The position numbers and the translations under genes are program-made. 9,106 nucleotides of DNA from an uncultured Lachnospiraceae bacterium. GTDB taxonomy: Bacteria; Bacillota; Clostridia; Lachnospirales; Lachnospiraceae. Where the stretch lies: NCBI GenBank assembly GCA_947174985.1, contig CAMWLB010000110.1:1-9106 (forward strand), read 5' to 3'. Position 1 is the first letter of the stretch. Each line of letters begins with the position of its first letter. Of this stretch, positions 1-6,433 are shown in pieces. A model generated the notes under the pieces. The model ran no database searches. It saw nothing but the letters and a program-made list of their open reading frames with translations, and was not told the DNA's origin.

Positions 1-102
1 AGAGAAGCAAGTATGAGCATTATCTGGAAAAAATATCAAGTGTTTTCCAAGGCTTCTGAAAAGTTTTTGCAGAAAATGAAAGAGTTGACAAAAATGACCT
101 AA
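1..102 (+). CDS. C-terminal end of a convergent gene (partial; possibly a LysR-type regulator)
   Basis: The first plus-strand frame is open from the window edge to a TAA at 100-102, giving the last 33 residues of a protein whose start lies outside the window. The fragment is basic and looks helical (SIIWKKYQVFSKASEKFLQK and then a short tail). The pattern 'W-K-x-x-x-x-SKA-x-x-FL' is reminiscent of the last helix of LysR-type transcriptional regulators, where a hydrophobic strand is followed by a helix ending in F-L, but 33 residues are too few to be sure. Its stop lies directly before a hairpin (105-144) followed by TTTT, as expected at a real gene end. It converges on the importer operon, whose last gene stops at 150. 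The frame is seen; the family is a guess. Confidence 0.5.
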   Translation, partial: REASMSIIWKKYQVFSKASEKFLQKMKELTKMT

Positions 103-104
103 TG

Positions 105-144
105 AAAGAGGAGGGCGCAGCCAAAAGCTGCAGACCCTCCTTTT
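105..144. terminator. Bidirectional hairpin terminator between convergent genes
   Basis: Arms AGGAGGG (109-115) and CCCTCCT (135-141) enclose a second stem GCAGC (117-121) with GCTGC (127-131) and a five-base loop; a small internal loop separates the two stems. A/T bases at 105-108 and 142-144 extend the outer stem. Read on the plus strand it ends in TTTT, and it lies just after the TAA at 100-102. Read on the minus strand it starts a few bases after the stop of the last operon gene, but its T-run is interrupted (TCTTTCATT, then TTTTT further on). It probably ends transcription from both sides, more cleanly on the plus strand. Confidence 0.7.
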
Positions 145-149
145 ACACA

Positions 150-545
150 TCAAAGCTGATACCACACAACGGTCAGCACAATGCTGGCCGCAAGCATCAC
201 CAACCCGATAATCAGGGTGGAACGCTCCGAAAAAGGCTTCCGCTCAGCCGCCTTTTTCATTTTATAATCATAATAACTGCCTGTTTTATCGCGAATCTGC
301 CCGGGGATAAAGACATGAACGGCTCTTTGGAAAGCAAAACCGAATATGTCAAACCAGCCGGTTGTCGATACCCATATCAGCGCGCCAATTCCCAAAAAGG
401 CAAATGACGTTATGGTAAAACCGTCGCAGATAATCAGTACCTTGTCCGCCAGCTTCTCTGCCTCGAAAAGTCCCCGCATCAGCATAATCATAAAAGATAT
501 CAGAAGCGCTGTCAAAAGCTGTATCACATACTTCTTATGCTTCAT
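150..545 (-). CDS. Small three-helix membrane protein, DUF3899-like, last gene of the operon
   Basis: A 131-residue membrane protein. Hydrophobic segments lie at about residues 7-27, 42-60 and 110-130. The N-terminus (MKHKK) and the loop at 61-110 are rich in Lys/Arg, so the positive-inside rule puts both in the cytoplasm and the C-terminus outside. The loop holds a G-W-F-D-x-F-G-F-A-F-x-R stretch (63-74) and a Y-Y-D-Y-K-M-K-K stretch (91-98). This layout (two helices, a 'G-x-F-D-x-F' turn, a basic loop with 'Y-x-x-Y', a last helix) matches my recollection of the DUF3899 family, whose function is unknown. Its ATG overlaps the oppF stop as ATGA, with AGGAAG (550-555) four bases upstream, so translation is probably coupled to oppF. 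A role with the importer, such as assembly or stability, is inferred from position only. Confidence 0.75.
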   Translation of the reverse strand: MKHKKYVIQLLTALLISFMIMLMRGLFEAEKLADKVLIICDGFTITSFAFLGIGALIWVSTTGWFDIFGFAFQRAVHVFIPGQIRDKTGSYYDYKMKKAAERKPFSERSTLIIGLVMLAASIVLTVVWYQL

Positions 546-1630
546 GACTCTTCCTGTACCTCTTTACGGTATTTTTCAAACTCTGCCTGATTACAGTGTA
601 CAAAATGTCCAGGCAAAACTTCCTGCAGGGAAGGCAGATCCGTGCTGTAGTCATGCTCTTTTAACGGCACATAGGTAATTCTCTTTCTCTGCTTTTCATA
701 GTTCGGGTCCGGCAGCGGAATGGCGGAAAGCAGGGAACGGGTATAAGGGTGCAGCGGATGCTTAAACAACTCGTCCGATGTCGCCAGCTCTACCAGCTTG
801 CCGTAATACATAACACCAATCCTGTCAGAAAAGTATTTGACAACCGAAAGGTCATGCGCAACAAACATAACCGTCAGCCCCATCTTATGGCGCAAATCGT
901 CCAAAAGATTGATAACCTGCGCCTGAATGGAAACGTCAAGTGCACTTACCGGCTCATCGGCAATAATCAGTTCCGGATGCATGATAACCGCACGTGCCAC
1001 ACCGATACGCTGCCGCTGTCCTCCTGAAAACTCGTGAGGATAACGACCTGCGTGCTCGCGCACCAGTCCCACCATCTCCAAAACCTCATAAACCTTCTGG
1101 TTAATCTTTTCTTTGTCCTTCTCCCCCTGAATAACCAGTCCCTCTGCAATAATCTGCCCTACTGTCATTCTGGGGTCCAAAGATGCAATCGGGTCCTGAA
1201 AAATCATCTGAATCTCCGTGACCGTCTTGTGCTTCTTATGGTCACGACGCGCTTCCTTCATCTGCTTCTGCTGCTCAGCCACGTAAGCATCAAGCTCCGC
1301 TTTTTTTGCTTTCAGCGCCTCCGCGTTTCCTGATTTTTTCAGCTCTTCCGCTTCTTCTTTATATTTCTGCTTTGCTTCTTTGATATTGTTTTTGTAGGAA
1401 AGGGTTCCTGCCGCAATCCTCTCGCCTTTAAAATAAATATCGCCTGAAGTGATATCGTACAGCTTAATGATGGAACGTCCGGTTGTGGTCTTGCCGCAGC
1501 CCGACTCTCCTACCAGCCCGAACACCTCGCCACGCTTGATTTCAAAGCTGACGTCGTCCACTGCCTTATTCGCTTTAAAATACTGGCAGAGATGTTCTAC
1601 ACGCAGTAAAGTTTCTCCCTTATTCGGCAT
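542..1630 (-). CDS. oppF: Oligopeptide ABC transporter ATP-binding protein OppF, with a charged helical insert
   Basis: One of the two cytoplasmic ATPases that drive the importer; 362 residues from the ATG at 1630. Motifs in order: Walker A GESGCGKT (41-48), Q-loop MIFQDP with Gln145, signature FSGGQRQR (201-208), Walker B IIADEP with catalytic Glu226, D-loop SALD, and H-loop His259. The C-terminus (HPYTRSLLSAIPLPDP, then LPGHFVHC) is the OppF-type oligopeptide transporter tail. Usual members have about 310-330 residues. The excess is a Lys/Glu/Ala-rich, probably coiled-coil segment at about 77-134, between the strand after Walker A and the Q-loop. A GTG at 1639 is in frame but lies inside the Shine-Dalgarno sequence, so ATG 1630 is preferred. 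The start overlaps the end of oppD by 11 nt. OppF is expected to pair with OppD as an ATPase heterodimer. Confidence 0.93.
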   Translation of the reverse strand: MPNKGETLLRVEHLCQYFKANKAVDDVSFEIKRGEVFGLVGESGCGKTTTGRSIIKLYDITSGDIYFKGERIAAGTLSYKNNIKEAKQKYKEEAEELKKSGNAEALKAKKAELDAYVAEQQKQMKEARRDHKKHKTVTEIQMIFQDPIASLDPRMTVGQIIAEGLVIQGEKDKEKINQKVYEVLEMVGLVREHAGRYPHEFSGGQRQRIGVARAVIMHPELIIADEPVSALDVSIQAQVINLLDDLRHKMGLTVMFVAHDLSVVKYFSDRIGVMYYGKLVELATSDELFKHPLHPYTRSLLSAIPLPDPNYEKQRKRITYVPLKEHDYSTDLPSLQEVLPGHFVHCNQAEFEKYRKEVQEES

Positions 1631-3788
1631 TGGACGCACCTCCCTTCGCTTTCATTCTGGCAATACGCTCGGTAATAATCCTCGGAGGCTCTACCTTCGG
1701 CGCATCGGGATGTAAAAGCCATGTGGCTGCCGCATGTGTCTCACTTATCTTAAACATAGGCGGCTGCGCCTCAAAGTCAATCTTAAGCGCATATTTATTA
1801 CGATCCGCAAAAGCATCACCCACCGGCGGATAAATCATATTCGGCGGCGTGCCCGGGATTGCCTCCAGTCTTTCATTTGTCTCCAAATCCGGCATTGCAG
1901 ACAGAAGCGCCCATGTATAGGGATGTGCCGGTGAATAGAATACATCCTCGCTGGTACCCGTCTCTACAATCTTGCCGGCATACATAACCGCAATGCGGTC
2001 CGCCATATTTGCCACAACGCCAAGGTCGTGTGTAATAAAGATAATGGACAGGTTTCTGTCTGCTTTCAGTTTGTTAATCAGCTCCAGAATCTGTGCCTGA
2101 ATCGTCACATCAAGCGCCGTCGTCGGCTCGTCGCAAATCAAAATATCCGGATTTGCCGCCAATGCGATGGCAATTACGATACGCTGGCGCATACCGCCGG
2201 AAAACTCAAAGGGATACTGACGGTATCTCTTTCTGGTATCGGATATGCCCACTTCCTCCATCAGCTTAAGCGCCTTATACTTTGCCATGGACTTCGATAC
2301 CTTCATGACAACGCCGGATGCATTTTCCCTGAAAAATGCCACCAACGCTTCCGTCTCCTCATCAAAATCTCTGACAGAACCTTTCTCCAGAAGCGTCCTA
2401 TAGTGATCCTCCATACGCTTTATCACAGCGTCAATATTGTCTTTTGCAAGCTCCAAATCCACTGCTGTGGAGGGTGCCACCTTCCACGTAGGCTGCTTTC
2501 CGCGGGCTGTCAGTTTATCATATTTTGCCTGCTGCTTTGCATGCACCTTCGCCGCTTTTTTATTTTTCGGGATGCCTTCAAAATAAGTATGAAGCGCTGC
2601 CTTTATGCTGCTCTTAAACGTATAAGCCACACTGTCCTTGCGGATTTCCAGACGGTCGATGGAGGCTTCAACTGCCCGAATCATGGCATCTGCCGCTTCG
2701 CTGCACTCCTTTTTGTCGAGCGATTCCTTCGTGAATACACCGTGCTTTTCCTCCAATACCTTAAGCGCATCCGCCTTCAGAGACTCATACTGCTTCGCAC
2801 TGTAGGATAACGCTTCTCTTGCACACTGACGGAAACGGTTCATAAAGTTGTCGTCCGTATACTTCTTCAGGAATACATTCAACTCCGCCACGGGCTTATC
2901 CGGAAGGGGTTGACCGGAAAAGGTCACATAGTAACCCATGTTAAAGAAATCCGGCTCCTCTGTCTCAAGCGCCTTCTCTAAAATAACCTGAAGCTCTTTT
3001 AAAATACGGGTGGTCTCCGTGTACTCACCGCTGCGAATCTCCCCGCCCGATACCTTTTTCAGGTCACTTAAAAGCTGCTTTAATGATTCCAGGTCGTTGC
3101 CGCACACCACATAGTCGTTGCCAGTCTGCCCCACAAGGCGGATAATCTCCTTGATGGTGTACTTTTGATCTTCAAATGCATTTTTCTCTATATAAAATAA
3201 AACATCTTTGATTTCATCGACTGCTTCTACGGCTGCCTCATGCGCCACATTGTACGCCTGCTCCAGTTCAATGTGCTTAAACTCGAATTTATCAAAATTC
3301 TTACACAGGCTCTTTAACTCCTCCGCCTTTGCAGCGTCGCCCCCTGCCTGGGAATCGACCATTGCCTGCGACAAAAGCGCCAGTGTGCCGTTGAAGGCAG
3401 TACGGCTTGCTTTCTGGCGTGCCTTTCCCTTTAAAAGCATCGCCTCCGTAAGCTGCTTTCCGATACGCATAATCGGATTTAAGCTGGAAAGCGGATCCTG
3501 GAAAATCATGGCAATTTTATCGCCTCTGATGCGGTAGAAATCTTCCTCCGACACCTTTAACAGATCCATACCGTCGTATATGATGGAGCCGCCCTCTATA
3601 ATAGAGTTGCCCGCCAGAATACCAAGAATCGCCTTGCTTGTCACGGACTTACCGGAACCGGACTCTCCCACGACCGCAAGGGTCTCTCCCTCTTTTAAAT
3701 CAAAGCTGATATTCCGAACCGCCTGCACCTTTCCGCCGGGCGTCCGAAAGGAAATGACAAGGTTGTTAACCGATAATTTATTTTCCAT
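1620..3788 (-). CDS. oppD: Oligopeptide ABC transporter ATP-binding protein OppD, with a large insert of about 380 residues
   Basis: Cytoplasmic ATPase of the importer; 722 residues against a usual 320-360. Residues 1-120 form a normal N-terminal half with Walker A GESGSGKS (41-48) and Q-loop MIFQDPLSSLNP (Gln97). Residues 501-722 form a normal second half: helix ALKLMEEVGI, signature FSGGMRQR (529-536), Walker B ILICDEP with catalytic Glu554, D-loop TALD (557-560), H-loop His587, and the OppD/DppD C-terminal domain starting near HPYTWALLSAMP. About 380 residues, mostly helical and highly charged, are spliced in frame into the helical subdomain (about 121-500). I recognise no domain in them. 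The tail has 'GDAFADRNKYALKIDFE' where many homologues carry cysteines for a [4Fe-4S] cluster. The ATG lies three bases after the oppC stop, with GGAGG (3797-3801) eight bases upstream. All catalytic motifs are intact. Confidence 0.93.
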   Translation of the reverse strand: MENKLSVNNLVISFRTPGGKVQAVRNISFDLKEGETLAVVGESGSGKSVTSKAILGILAGNSIIEGGSIIYDGMDLLKVSEEDFYRIRGDKIAMIFQDPLSSLNPIMRIGKQLTEAMLLKGKARQKASRTAFNGTLALLSQAMVDSQAGGDAAKAEELKSLCKNFDKFEFKHIELEQAYNVAHEAAVEAVDEIKDVLFYIEKNAFEDQKYTIKEIIRLVGQTGNDYVVCGNDLESLKQLLSDLKKVSGGEIRSGEYTETTRILKELQVILEKALETEEPDFFNMGYYVTFSGQPLPDKPVAELNVFLKKYTDDNFMNRFRQCAREALSYSAKQYESLKADALKVLEEKHGVFTKESLDKKECSEAADAMIRAVEASIDRLEIRKDSVAYTFKSSIKAALHTYFEGIPKNKKAAKVHAKQQAKYDKLTARGKQPTWKVAPSTAVDLELAKDNIDAVIKRMEDHYRTLLEKGSVRDFDEETEALVAFFRENASGVVMKVSKSMAKYKALKLMEEVGISDTRKRYRQYPFEFSGGMRQRIVIAIALAANPDILICDEPTTALDVTIQAQILELINKLKADRNLSIIFITHDLGVVANMADRIAVMYAGKIVETGTSEDVFYSPAHPYTWALLSAMPDLETNERLEAIPGTPPNMIYPPVGDAFADRNKYALKIDFEAQPPMFKISETHAAATWLLHPDAPKVEPPRIITERIARMKAKGGASNAE
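1639..1646 (-). promoter_or_regulatory. Ribosome binding site that decides the oppF start
   Basis: On the minus strand the sequence reads AAGGGAGGTGCGTCCAATG. GGAGG (1639-1643) lies eight bases before the ATG at 1630, which is ideal spacing. The alternative GTG start at 1639 would use the last bases of this same site and would have no site of its own at a workable distance. The site lies inside the end of oppD, so oppF translation is probably coupled to oppD. Confidence 0.75.
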
Positions 3789-3791
3789 TTG

Positions 3792-5336
3792 TTAGTCCTC
3801 CGTGCCTCTTAAGGATGGGTTGAAAGCGTCGCGAAGACCGTTTCCGAACAGGTTGAAGGAAATCTCCAACAGGGATATATAAATCGCCGGAAACAGTATA
3901 ATATGCGGATACGTCGTAAGCGCAGACTGTCCCGAGGACAACATACTGCCTATGGACGACATCGTGGAGGAATCCAAATTCACAATTCCTAAATATGTCA
4001 GGGTTGACTCGGAAAAAATAACCCCTGGAATCACCAGCACGGCACTGGTAATCAGCGTACCCAGCGCATTGGGGAATATATGCTTAAACATCAGTCTGGC
4101 ATCGCTTGCGCCAAGTGTCCTCGCCGACAAAATATACTCCTGATTCTTGTAACGGTAGAACTGCATACGGGTGGAGCTCGCCATGCCAATCCAGCCCGTG
4201 GTGACATATGCAAACAAAAGCGCAACAACCACGCCCACCTTCTGCGCCAAATGTAACTGGAACAGAGTGGTTACTACCATAAAAGGAACGCCGCTCAAAA
4301 TATCAGAAATACGCTCCATCACAATATCAATCGCACCGCCGTAATAGCCTTCTATCGCACCATAAATGGCACCGATAACCAAGTTGATAACCGATACGCA
4401 CAGTGCAAGCAGGAGACTAAAACGCGCCGCTCCCGCCAGTCTTGTGATAATATCCTGCCCAAAGGCATTGGTTCCGAATATAAAGGAAGGCTCAAAGCCG
4501 TAACGGTACTGGAAATAAGTATAGGTGAACACACGCACCTTATAGGACATGGCGCTGGAACTGCCCGTCACCTGCGCATAACGGTAGGAGCCGTCGTCTC
4601 CCTCGATACGCAGACTGTTATAATCGCCGTCGTTGCCGCTGGTTTTGTACAGAGGTACAAAATTTCCTTCCTTGTCCAGCTTTGCAGCTCCCTTCGGCGT
4701 ACACTCATACCAGATATTGGCATTATTTTTCATGGATTCGATTTTGAAACTGGAGGTATTGACTGCAGGATAGATTACCTGAATCCCCGTCTCATTCTGC
4801 CAGTCCTGTATCGCCTGATATTCCGAAGGTGTGAGCGTCAAATAAACCATACCGTTTTTGATGTAAGAATCCGTCCGCACATCATAATAGGTCGTATTCG
4901 TAGTGCTGGTGGGATCGTCATAATCCGCCCTGAACACCTCCACCGTCGGATTCATGCCCGTCTCCTCGGCAAGCGCCCTGCGGGCATTGTAGTCCGTCGC
5001 ATTCAGCGTCTCATTGGAGCAGCCGTCCCAGCCCGCCCACGCAAAAAGACTCCACTTGGGAAGCAGCTTGCCATACTGCAGATAGGTCGTGTCCGTCGGA
5101 TTCTTGGTGTAATTGTTGCTGCAGAAAACCGGTACAAAGATGGCAAACAACACCAGACACAGAAGCACAATTGCCGCAATCACCGAGCTTTTATTCTTGC
5201 AGAACCGCATCATGGCATCCTTAAAATAGCCGACCGGTTTGGTGTCCAGCTTTTTGTCATGGATTACCTCGTCGCGGTTGTAAAATTCAAACTTCTCTTT
5301 GGGTATATTTTCTAAATCAATGTTATTCTTTACCAT
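3792..5336 (-). CDS. oppC: Oligopeptide ABC transporter permease OppC, with a large extracellular loop
   Basis: Second of the two membrane subunits that form the translocation path; 514 residues against a usual 290-320. A cytoplasmic N-terminus (1-50) leads to membrane helix 1 (about 51-71). The family hallmark FGTNAFGQDIITRLAGAA (287-304) starts the conserved permease core, with further helices at about 305-330, 350-385, 420-440 and 475-495. The EAA loop that contacts the ATPases is at about 399-424 (EYILSARTLGASDARLMF and following). The C-terminus NLFGNGLRDAFNPSLRG is typical. In common OppC proteins only some 30-45 residues separate helix 1 from the FGTD motif; here there are about 215, predicted outside the cell, rich in Asn, Thr, Asp and Tyr, with Cys72, Cys106 and Cys212. 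The ATG lies one base after the oppB stop; GGGGGAG (5344-5350) is the ribosome site, seven bases away. Confidence 0.93.
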   Translation of the reverse strand: MVKNNIDLENIPKEKFEFYNRDEVIHDKKLDTKPVGYFKDAMMRFCKNKSSVIAAIVLLCLVLFAIFVPVFCSNNYTKNPTDTTYLQYGKLLPKWSLFAWAGWDGCSNETLNATDYNARRALAEETGMNPTVEVFRADYDDPTSTTNTTYYDVRTDSYIKNGMVYLTLTPSEYQAIQDWQNETGIQVIYPAVNTSSFKIESMKNNANIWYECTPKGAAKLDKEGNFVPLYKTSGNDGDYNSLRIEGDDGSYRYAQVTGSSSAMSYKVRVFTYTYFQYRYGFEPSFIFGTNAFGQDIITRLAGAARFSLLLALCVSVINLVIGAIYGAIEGYYGGAIDIVMERISDILSGVPFMVVTTLFQLHLAQKVGVVVALLFAYVTTGWIGMASSTRMQFYRYKNQEYILSARTLGASDARLMFKHIFPNALGTLITSAVLVIPGVIFSESTLTYLGIVNLDSSTMSSIGSMLSSGQSALTTYPHIILFPAIYISLLEISFNLFGNGLRDAFNPSLRGTED

Positions 5337-5337
5337 A

Positions 5338-6288
5338 CTAGCGCTCCCCCATTCTGATTCTGGGATCTATGAACCCGTAGCTGATATCCACTACAATGCC
5401 TGCCGCCAGACCAATCAAGGTGTAGAAGGCGGACAACAGCATAAAGAAATTGTAGTCAAGCGCCGTAATGGAGTTGACATAGAGCTGCCCCACGCCCGGG
5501 ATACCAAATATCTTTTCGATAATCAGGGAACCTGACAGGATGCCGACAAATTCACCCAGAATAATGGGGAATACCGGCACCATGGAGTTACGCAGCGCAT
5601 GACGCACCGTCGCCTGCGCCCTCGTAAGCCCTTTCGTGCGGGCAAGCAGCATAAAGTCGCTGGTCAAAACCTCGGAAAGCTCCGCTCTGGTGTATCTCGC
5701 CAGACTGGAGATACTGCCAAAGCCTAACGCCAATACCGCCGGCACCACCGAGAGGAACATGGACAGGGAAAGCCAGTCCGTACCACTGTTCATCTGCAAT
5801 GGGAAAAGTTTTAATTTAAAGCACAGAAGGTACTGTACCAAAAGCGCATACACATAACCTGGAACAGAAATAAACACCATAATGGCTGTTGAAATCACAT
5901 AATCCTGCCACTTGTTCTTTTTCAGCGCCGCATAGATACCCAGAAGCAGTCCCAAAGGAACGCTGAAAATCGTGGAATAGATATTCACCAGCAGGGTTGC
6001 TGGAATCTTGGATACGAATACCGTCCACACATCCTGTCCGCGGTAGAGTGCTTCGCTGATTCCCCAGTCACCGCCCAATACGCTTCTCTTTAAAAAGATG
6101 GCATACTGTACCAAGATGGGCTTATTGTAGCCTAACGCTTCTCTTCTCTGCCGGATTAGATTCATATCCTTTCCGAACTGCGCCGCATCAATCACGGGCA
6201 GAAGCTTTACTAAAATAAAGCACATGGTCAGTATGACGAAGAGTACAAAAAACATAAGGGCAATACGCTTCAGTACATATTTGAACAT
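5338..6288 (-). CDS. oppB: Oligopeptide ABC transporter permease OppB
   Basis: First membrane subunit of the importer; 316 residues, a normal length for OppB/DppB. Membrane helix 1 is at about 9-30, followed by a short extracellular part with LGGDWGIS (71-78) and helices at about 97-121, 130-155, 175-195, 238-256 and 281-303. The EAA motif for the ATPase coupling helix is at about 211-234 (DFMLLARTKGLTRAQATVRH). EKIFGIPGVGQLYVNSI (258-274) and DISYGFIDPRIRM (301-313) are hallmarks of the family. Unlike its partner OppC it has no enlarged outside loop. AGGAGG (6295-6300) lies six bases (TTTTTT) before the ATG. A long hairpin (6303-6358) directly abuts this site, and the gap after oppA probably sets how much OppB and the downstream proteins are made relative to OppA. 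Confidence 0.95.
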   Translation of the reverse strand: MFKYVLKRIALMFFVLFVILTMCFILVKLLPVIDAAQFGKDMNLIRQRREALGYNKPILVQYAIFLKRSVLGGDWGISEALYRGQDVWTVFVSKIPATLLVNIYSTIFSVPLGLLLGIYAALKKNKWQDYVISTAIMVFISVPGYVYALLVQYLLCFKLKLFPLQMNSGTDWLSLSMFLSVVPAVLALGFGSISSLARYTRAELSEVLTSDFMLLARTKGLTRAQATVRHALRNSMVPVFPIILGEFVGILSGSLIIEKIFGIPGVGQLYVNSITALDYNFFMLLSAFYTLIGLAAGIVVDISYGFIDPRIRMGER

Positions 6289-6302
6289 AAAAAACCTCCT
6301 CC

Positions 6303-6358
6303 GTTTTGTATTTATACAGCCTCTTCAGAAAACTGCAAAGGCTGTATAAACACAAAAC
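6303..6358 (-). repeat. Long inverted repeat abutting the oppB ribosome binding site
   Basis: GTTTTGT (6303-6309) and TTTATACAGCCT (6311-6322) match AGGCTGTATAAA (6339-6350) and ACAAAAC (6352-6358), with one A/C mismatch, giving a stem of about 19 bp plus mismatch around a 16-base loop. The loop holds a further 3-bp pair (CAG at 6326-6328 with CTG at 6333-6335). In the operon transcript the 3' arm ends directly at GGAGGAGG of oppB, leaving that site free. It could block 3' exonucleases and so stabilise the oppA message, or act in attenuation. The structure is seen; the role is inferred. Confidence 0.75.
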
Positions 6359-6395
6359 CAAAACCCAGAGGGCGGTCTCCCGCCCCGGGTTTGGT
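6357..6395 (-). terminator. GC-rich hairpin after oppA, likely partial terminator
   Basis: Inner stem GGGCGG (6370-6375) with CCGCCC (6380-6385) around a TCTC loop; after a 3/1 internal loop the outer stem AAACCC (6361-6366) pairs with GGGTTT (6387-6392) and CC/GG pairs extend it past a bulged A. Read on the minus strand, the GC stem is followed by GGGTTTTGGTTTTGTGTTTA, a T-rich but interrupted tract. The interruption suggests that it stops only part of transcription, giving an excess of oppA message over oppBCDF, as is common for binding-protein genes of ABC importers. Confidence 0.6.
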
Positions 6396-6433
6396 CTCAT
6401 AACATATCCGGCATGACACCGAATATCACTATA

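Noticed and set aside
102..407. A 101-codon plus-strand open frame over the terminator and the small membrane protein gene.
   Set aside because: It would have to be read through the terminator hairpin and is antisense to a better supported membrane protein gene.
1637..1639. GTG as the start codon of oppF.
   Set aside because: It overlaps the Shine-Dalgarno sequence; the ATG at 1630 has the correct spacing.
2028..2810. A 260-codon open frame on the plus strand, opposite the oppD insert.
   Set aside because: It lies wholly antisense to an intact, well-supported coding frame; its product is a Cys/Arg/His/Leu-rich string without recognisable motifs, typical of a shadow frame, and I saw no convincing ribosome site.
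2289..3428. The oppD insert as an intein, a mobile element or an assembly artefact.
   Set aside because: No intein splice residues or endonuclease motifs, no inverted or direct repeats at the edges, and the segment reads as ordinary coding sequence in one frame with base use like its flanks.
6188..6400. A 70-codon minus-strand open frame crossing the oppA-oppB gap and the start of oppB.
   Set aside because: It runs through both hairpins, overlaps oppB in another frame, and its product has no family-like features.
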